Assembly (NCBI GenBank): GCA_963971225.1
Contig: OZ020267.1
Coordinates: forward strand, 106,355,892-106,419,891
Origin: Melieria omissa
Lineage: Eukaryota > Arthropoda > Insecta > Diptera > Ulidiidae
Length of the DNA stretch: 64,000 nt
Direction of reading: 5' to 3'
Both the position numbers and the translations under genes were made by a program. Position 1 is the first letter of the stretch; every line of letters starts with the position of its first letter. Below the pieces are notes generated by a model, which worked only from the letters and a program-made list of their open reading frames with translations, was not told the DNA's origin and ran no database searches. This document shows, piece after piece, positions 58,201 to 64,000 of this stretch.

Positions 58201-60040
58201 TAGACTATCGTATCAAAAAAGATAGAGTTTTTTGCTGCTGAAATCCCCCATATGTCATCATTAATCAACATCTTCATTTACATTGCATGCTAAATGGTTA
58301 AAGGAGCAAAAAAACTTTTTTATATATGCAGATGTGGAAGGAACGTAATGACAAATTTGATAAAATTTCGTATTCAAAACACACCTCCCAGGCCAACTTG
58401 CAGCAACGCCCCTGGTATCATTAGCCTAAACTACAGAACAAATTATTTTTCCATCAATCCAAAAGATATGATAAACATTTTCCCATCGATTCTCGCTAAA
58501 CTTACAGAATCCTTAATATTTCGAAAGCTTCTATGAAGTTTACTGGCTCAAAATAAAATATAAAAATACATTAATAATAAAGAAATTCATCATGTTGAGC
58601 CGTTAATTACAGCCCACACAGTCTCTTCGGCCGCTCTGTAGCGCCTCGCACACATTGCCACACCCCCACAAATGCGCCAAGCAATCGAGCGTTGAAGTGA
58701 GTATAGCAAATTTATTTTCTTTGCTTTCTTCTTTTTGATTTGTCTTTTTCGATTCATTGTTTTTTTTATACAACTTCTCACTTCATTGCATTGGTTTGTG
58801 TGTGTGTGTGGGTGTTTGCCGTTGCTTCACGATGTCCTCTCACGCGCTGTCAAGTTTTCTTGTGTTTGATACGCGCTTTGCCCCTCGTCGCCGCCTTAGC
58901 ACGTCTCGCACTGCTGCGCAAATGTGTCCAAACACTTTTAGTTTGATTTTATTTTGTTTTTTGTGCTTCTTAGTTTTTGTTGTTTGTTGGCAGCTCGCGC
59001 ATCGAGTTGACGCGTAAGATGGCAGCGCGCAGCAATGAAGTGAAAATTTTTCACCCAAGAAAAAGTAAACAGAATAATAAAAAACTTAACGCAAAATAAA
59101 AAGTTGTAAACGCAAAACTTATAAAATTTATTGCGAATTTTCTTTTCTCTCTCTTTCCCTCTCTCTTTCCGTGTTTGTGCTATGTGCACAACTCGCTTGG
59201 TTTTGGGGGTTTAGCGACGTTGCGACGACAAGGCACGTTGGACGGCTGACGGTGTGAGAAATGCTGTAATGTTTGGCCGAAATTCCATTACAAATTAAGC
59301 GGCAGCAGCAATTTTCTTGCTTCTACTGCCGTTGTTGTTTGCGTTGTTGTTGTTGTTTAATTTTGTTATTTGCCGCTTGGTCTGGTTGTTGCGCGATTTT
59401 TATTGAAGTAATGTGGCAACACTGCAAATACGCGTAAATAGCAAAAGTTAATGTGGAGTTATGTGTGCGACACGAATGTGTGCGCAACGTTGCCGAAGTG
59501 AGGTGAGCTCGGCTGGGCTGGGCCGAACCAAGTTGGGAGGCGAACAGCGGTGAAAGGAAGCCGGTGGCTGTGCTAAAGTGTGGCAAATGGAGCAATAAAT
59601 GGTGGGGGCCACCAGTCCGCTTTGGCGTTGGCTGACTGTTTGTGCCCCTTTGTTGTTGCCCCTTTTGGCCAAAGCTGCAATGTACCGCGAGCTGGTCGCA
59701 CAAAAAGGGTAACTGGCCGACTCAGTGGCTGGCTGGTTGGTTGGTTGGTTGGTTGGCTGACTGCCTCTAATGGACACATTCCATGAATTCTTTTTTATTG
59801 AAATTTATGGCGCAAAAGTTTAGTGTGCAAGATTTTTTTGGATTTGTTTCAATTTCGTTCAATTAGTTTCAACTTTGCGCGATATGTTGGCTGCTGCCAA
59901 AGGCGAATAGTGCAAGCAAAGTGCGAGCAGCTATTTTTTTCCTTGTTTCAATTTATTGTTTCAAGTTTTACTTAGCGGCATTTTTTCGTAGCTTTGTTTG
60001 ATTTTTTTGGAAAATTGAAATTTTTTTTATGTGGATCCAC
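58201..60040. other. gene-free segment, GC-richer in the middle
   Basis: Low-copy DNA with GTT triplets near 59,332-59,356 and a (GGTT)n run at about 59,729-59,757. No gene recognised. Confidence 0.45.
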
Positions 60041-60570
60041 AATGGGTTGTTTTTCTTTGCTTAGGATCAATAAGAATCTTTTCTTAGGATCAATAGGATA
60101 CAATAGGGAACCCTAAAGGACCTCATAAAAGATAGAATCAAAAAGGAGCAATAGAGAACAATGAGGAGTCTCATAGAAGACAGTCAGAACTTGGATATCA
60201 TAATTTGAATCAAACCAAAGAAAGAAAAAATATTGTTTAATTCAAAAAGATAACTCTTAATTAATCATTTGTCTTATTGTTGTTTGATTCATTTTCCTTA
60301 GAAGCTGTAGAAAGCAATATAAAACAATAGAAAATCTCATAAAAAGACAGTCGAAACTTGGATACAATATTTGAATCAAAGTCCAAACAACATTGTTATT
60401 AGTTTTCCTTAGAATCGAAAGAAAGAAATAGAGAACAATAGAGAATCTCACAAAAAGTCAGTCGAAACTTGGATCCAATAATTGGAACAAAGTCCAAACG
60501 AAATTGATATTAGTTTTCCTTAGAATCAAAGCGAAGAAATAGAGAACAACTAAGAATTTGATAAAAAAAG
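60041..60570. repeat. diverged tandem repeat, about 115 bp, four units
   Basis: Recurring phrases: TTTTCCTTAGAATC-AA, GAAATAGAGAACAATAGAGA, ATCTCAYAAAAAGACAGTCG, AAACTTGGATMCAATA and TTGAATCAAAGTCC. Confidence 0.85.
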
Positions 60571-62925
60571 ACTTGAGTTTGAGTTTGAGAACGGATCCAA
60601 TCGTCATAAGTCATTGGCTGTGGTCTGTTGTTCCAATTTACAACGAAATTTCAACTCAATTTCAACAACATGGGCTTTGAAGCTGAATCAGTATTGATCA
60701 AAAAAGCAGTCGGGGAATGACGACATATTTAAAACAGATTGTGTCGCTATCAGCAGAAACAGATTGAAAGAGAATTTCATAGTTTCATGATGCATATTGG
60801 AGAAGGATTCCATTGTTACTTTGCCATCTCCATTAGAAGCTACAGATTGTTGAGACCAACTTAAAGAATCGAAAACATCTGTAAACTGAAATCTGATAAC
60901 CGATTGTCATTGCTTATTTTGTGCTTAAGTACTTAAGAACAGTTAAAACTGCTTAACTTATGAAAAGAATAAGTCAGCATAAGACTTGTTGTAAATATTT
61001 TTGTGCCGTTTTCACGGAAATGGCATCCTTAATATAGAATAGAAAAAATTCTCATAATTTTCATAAGTTCCGGCATTCGTTCATTTAAAAATCCAGACAA
61101 ATACTCAAATAATTTCCATTGCCGCCCTTCGATTCCTTCTTCCGTTCCACTCCTTCTACTCATTTAGCACATTTCTCATACAGTTTCAGGGGCCAGAAAA
61201 AAAATGACCATATCAAAACGTTATTTATGCTTTTCCACCAATTCACTCAATTCGTTGGCCACCACTGCAACTGCCACCCATCATATAAGAACAACAATGA
61301 GCGCCAATAAAATTTGATAAATTTGCGCAAATTTACGAAAATTTATTTTACATGCGATTATCACATGTCACAGACACAACACCACATCCTGGGGCCGCCC
61401 ACTGTGGTCCCGCTTCATTTGACCTCGTCCGCTTCATACTGCACAGTGTGTCCTTAATGCACACCCAACTTGCACACACACACACACACAGACGCAGCAT
61501 TGCCAATTCGCAGCAATTTGCGCTGTTTATTTTGTTGTGTTTTTTTTGCTTTTTCCCTTTGCTGCCTGCTCACCCCACACAGCTGGCTGATAAAAATTGC
61601 AAAATTTTGCCAATTTCGCCAGCAACACATGTAAATGTTTCTGCGCGTTTCTTTGTGTCTGTGTGCTTTTATTTATAAGCGCACTTTTGGCCCCAACGAT
61701 GGCCCCAACCATTTTGTGCACAGTACGTCTGCTTGTGATGGAGCGCAACATTTGCGCAAACAACTTGATTAAAAAACCACAAAAACCGATTGAAAACCAA
61801 TACAGCGCCACGTCCGCCGGCAGCACCGCCAGCGTTCGACGCTCACCGCAAATACATACACGCAGCCATGCGGCACTGTGTTCACACTCAAACACGAGCA
61901 CGCACATATTTACACTTTTATGTGTACGCAAAAATTCAGCCCCTCCCCCGCCGCCTCCTCATTCGGTTTTTTTTCGTTTTTGTTTTGGGGTAATTTAACC
62001 GAAAAAATGGACATTGTGGCATTCCATTTGGGAACATTTCATGTACGAGTTGTGCGTATGTGAATGTGTTTGTGGGTGGGTGCCTGCTAAAGGGTTAACA
62101 ACAGTGCCAGGCAAATAGTTACGCTTGTTTTTGGGCAACGGCCGAGGTTAAGGCACTCACAACGAGCAACCCGAGTGTGCAGAACAACCGCACAAATTGG
62201 TTTTATTTTTCATGCATTGCTCGCATATTTTTGTCCACAATTTTCTTATTTGTATTGCTTTATTTATTTCGCTACCCATTTCATTTCTTTACATTTTATA
62301 TACTTTATTATTTGACTGCTTTTTTTTTGGTTTTTCTTGTAGGGTTCATATTGCCATTCGAGCAGTGTTGCCAATTCATTATACCAAATAAACACAACAA
62401 TATGCGTCGCAAACTACAAATTACTGTCTCGCATTCTACAGCAATTTTCTTACATTTTTTTTAGCCCAACTTTTGGCCATTTACATTCAACCATTTGGTT
62501 TCGCAGCGCCAGCCAAAGCCATTCTCACCTTCTATGCTTTGCTTTTGGTTTTTTCTTCGTACACCTTTACAAATGATTCGCTCTTGAGGCTCTTTTCACA
62601 TTTTCATTTCTCGCAAATTGACGTTTCTTTTTGTTGGCAAATTTAATTGTTTCAGCCAACGCGAATCGAGCCTTTTTCGACCGAACGTTTTTTTCTACTC
62701 AACGCAATGGGTTCTTTGCTGTTGTAGTCGTTTTCCTTCCAGTTCTCAATCCCTTTTGTTATTTCAATTGATTCTCCTAATTAATTACTTTATTTGGTAA
62801 TTTTTTTCGTATGCATCTTTTTCGTCGGCCCATTTTGGCCAGTAAACAGTCGAAAATGTTTGGGTGTTTTATCGGTGGACTATTTCGGCTTCAAGTGATG
62901 AGCTACCTTTCAAATCTGAGCCTCA
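60571..62925. other. gene-free segment
   Basis: Low-copy DNA with (CA)n at about 61,472-61,490 and T-rich runs near 62,200-62,470. No open frame shows a recognisable domain. Confidence 0.45.
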
Positions 62926-62929
62926 GTTG

Positions 62930-63690
62930 ACAAATTTTTTCAGTTTGATTAAATTTTTTTAAATCATTTTTCAAATCATGTTTTCAAATATTTTTTTTTA
63001 ATTTTATCAAATAATTTTTAAAATATTTTTTTACATAAGTTTTCAAATAATTGTTTCAAATATTTTTTTCAAATAATTTTTTAAAATAATTTTTTCTAGA
63101 AAAACACATTGCTTTCTCTATCTTCGTGGCTAATTTTTTCGAATCATTTTTTCTTAGAAGAACACATTGCTTTCTCTATCTTCAACTCTTGAGAAGAAGA
63201 AGAATTTCGGTAATTTCCTATGAAATTAGCTGTCCATTTGTATCTCGTATCTCACAAAATACTTAACCAATTTTAAAAATTCTTTCAGCATTTGTCAACA
63301 TTTTTCAGCACCAAAAATATAAAATTAATTAAATTTTGAAAATTGCAATTTTTTCAAATATTTTTTTTTTTAATAATTTTTTTAAATAATGTTTTCAAAT
63401 AATTTTTTCAAATAATTTTTTAAAATATTTTTTTCTAGCAAAACACACTGCTTTCTCTATCTTCAAGACTAATTTTTTCTAATCATTTTTTTCTAGGAGA
63501 CGACAGTGCTTTCTTTATCTTCAACTCTTAAGAAGAAGAAGAAGAAAGTAGGTAATTTCCTATGAAATTAACTCCCCATTTGTATCTCGTATCTCACAAA
63601 ATACTTAACTAGTTTTAAAAATTCTTTCAACATTGGTCAACATTCTTCAGCGCAAAAAATATAAAAATTATTTAATTTTGAAAATTGCTT
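62930..63690. repeat. two-unit duplication of about 340 bp
   Basis: CATTGCTTTCTCTATCTTC, ATTTCCTATGAAATTARCT, CATTTGTATCTCGTATCTCA, and CAAAATACTTAAC occur in both halves, offset by about 340 bp (for example CTTTCTCTATCTTC at 63,112 and 63,452). The units begin in AT-rich CAAATAATTTTTT text. Each unit also holds a shorter internal duplication of the CTTTCTCTATCTTC phrase. Confidence 0.88.
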
Positions 63691-63865
63691 TTTACTTGAA
63701 GAATCTACAGGCCCGATACCGAAAGCCTGTCTCAAGCCATTGAAAAGCCAGCTAGAGTTCAACAGAATAGTTTAGTTCAAGCAACGATTTTTGTGGACAT
63801 ATCGGGTTGCACTGAAAACATTATTAGAACCCAAATTAATGAAATGGAAAATTATGTATTTCTTG

Positions 63866-63913
63866 CTTCTTCTTCTTCTTCTTCTTCTTCTTCTTCTTCT
63901 TCTTCTTCTTCTT

Positions 63914-63943
<30 letters not shown>
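63866..63943. repeat. (CTT)26 microsatellite
   Basis: 78 bp of uninterrupted CTT triplets. Confidence 0.98.
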
Positions 63944-63944
<1 letters not shown>

Positions 63945-64000
63945 ATCTGCTTACTGCTTCTTTAAGTCTCCATTTGCCATTTTCAGTGATATTTCGTCGC
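63944..64000. other. window edge, no feature seen
   Basis: Only 57 bp of ordinary sequence. Confidence 0.4.

Overview
The window looks like nuclear DNA of a higher dipteran. A tephritid-type fruit fly genome is my best guess, but that is inference. The signs are an AT-rich background, many (CA)n/(TG)n and CAA/CAG tracts, two mariner-family transposons of different lineages, tRNA-headed SINEs and an abundance of local minisatellites. I find no exon of a recognisable host protein gene, no true tRNA or rRNA gene and no CRISPR. It reads as a gene desert or the inside of a very large intron.

The only intact protein-coding gene belongs to a transposon. It is a 346-residue mariner transposase at about 2.85-3.89 kb, with the D156/D249/D284 (DD34D) triad at Mos1-like positions. 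Its left terminal repeat is complete, but the outer part of the right one appears to be missing. It sits inside a dispersed repeat that recurs without the insertion at 26.1-26.7 kb. A second mariner of another lineage (18.40-19.12 kb) has lost the middle of its gene but keeps perfect 30-bp terminal repeats and TA duplications.

Other mobile DNA with boundaries visible in the sequence: a 0.9-kb hAT-like element with a perfect 8-bp target duplication (28.1-29.0 kb); a 976-bp TA-flanked element with GTGAACC-rich ends (44.2-45.2 kb); a nested set at 53.0-53.7 kb in which a hAT-type element holds a tRNA-derived SINE (13-bp duplication) and an 83-bp piggyBac-type MITE (TTAA); and two nearly full SINEs of another family (26.9-27.3 kb and 42.9-43.4 kb) plus fragments. 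The two SINE families have different tRNA-like heads but share a central core.

Most of the rest is local tandem repetition: two (TAAAA)n arrays (0.23-0.73 and 43.45-44.06 kb), a perfect 1,626-bp (AGTCTT)271 array (21.69-23.32 kb), and more than a dozen unrelated, mostly diverged minisatellites with periods from 51 bp to about 340 bp. A 200-base assembly gap at 24.07-24.27 kb lies between complementary GTT and AAC tracts. Between the arrays are low-complexity, low-copy segments in which I can identify no gene.
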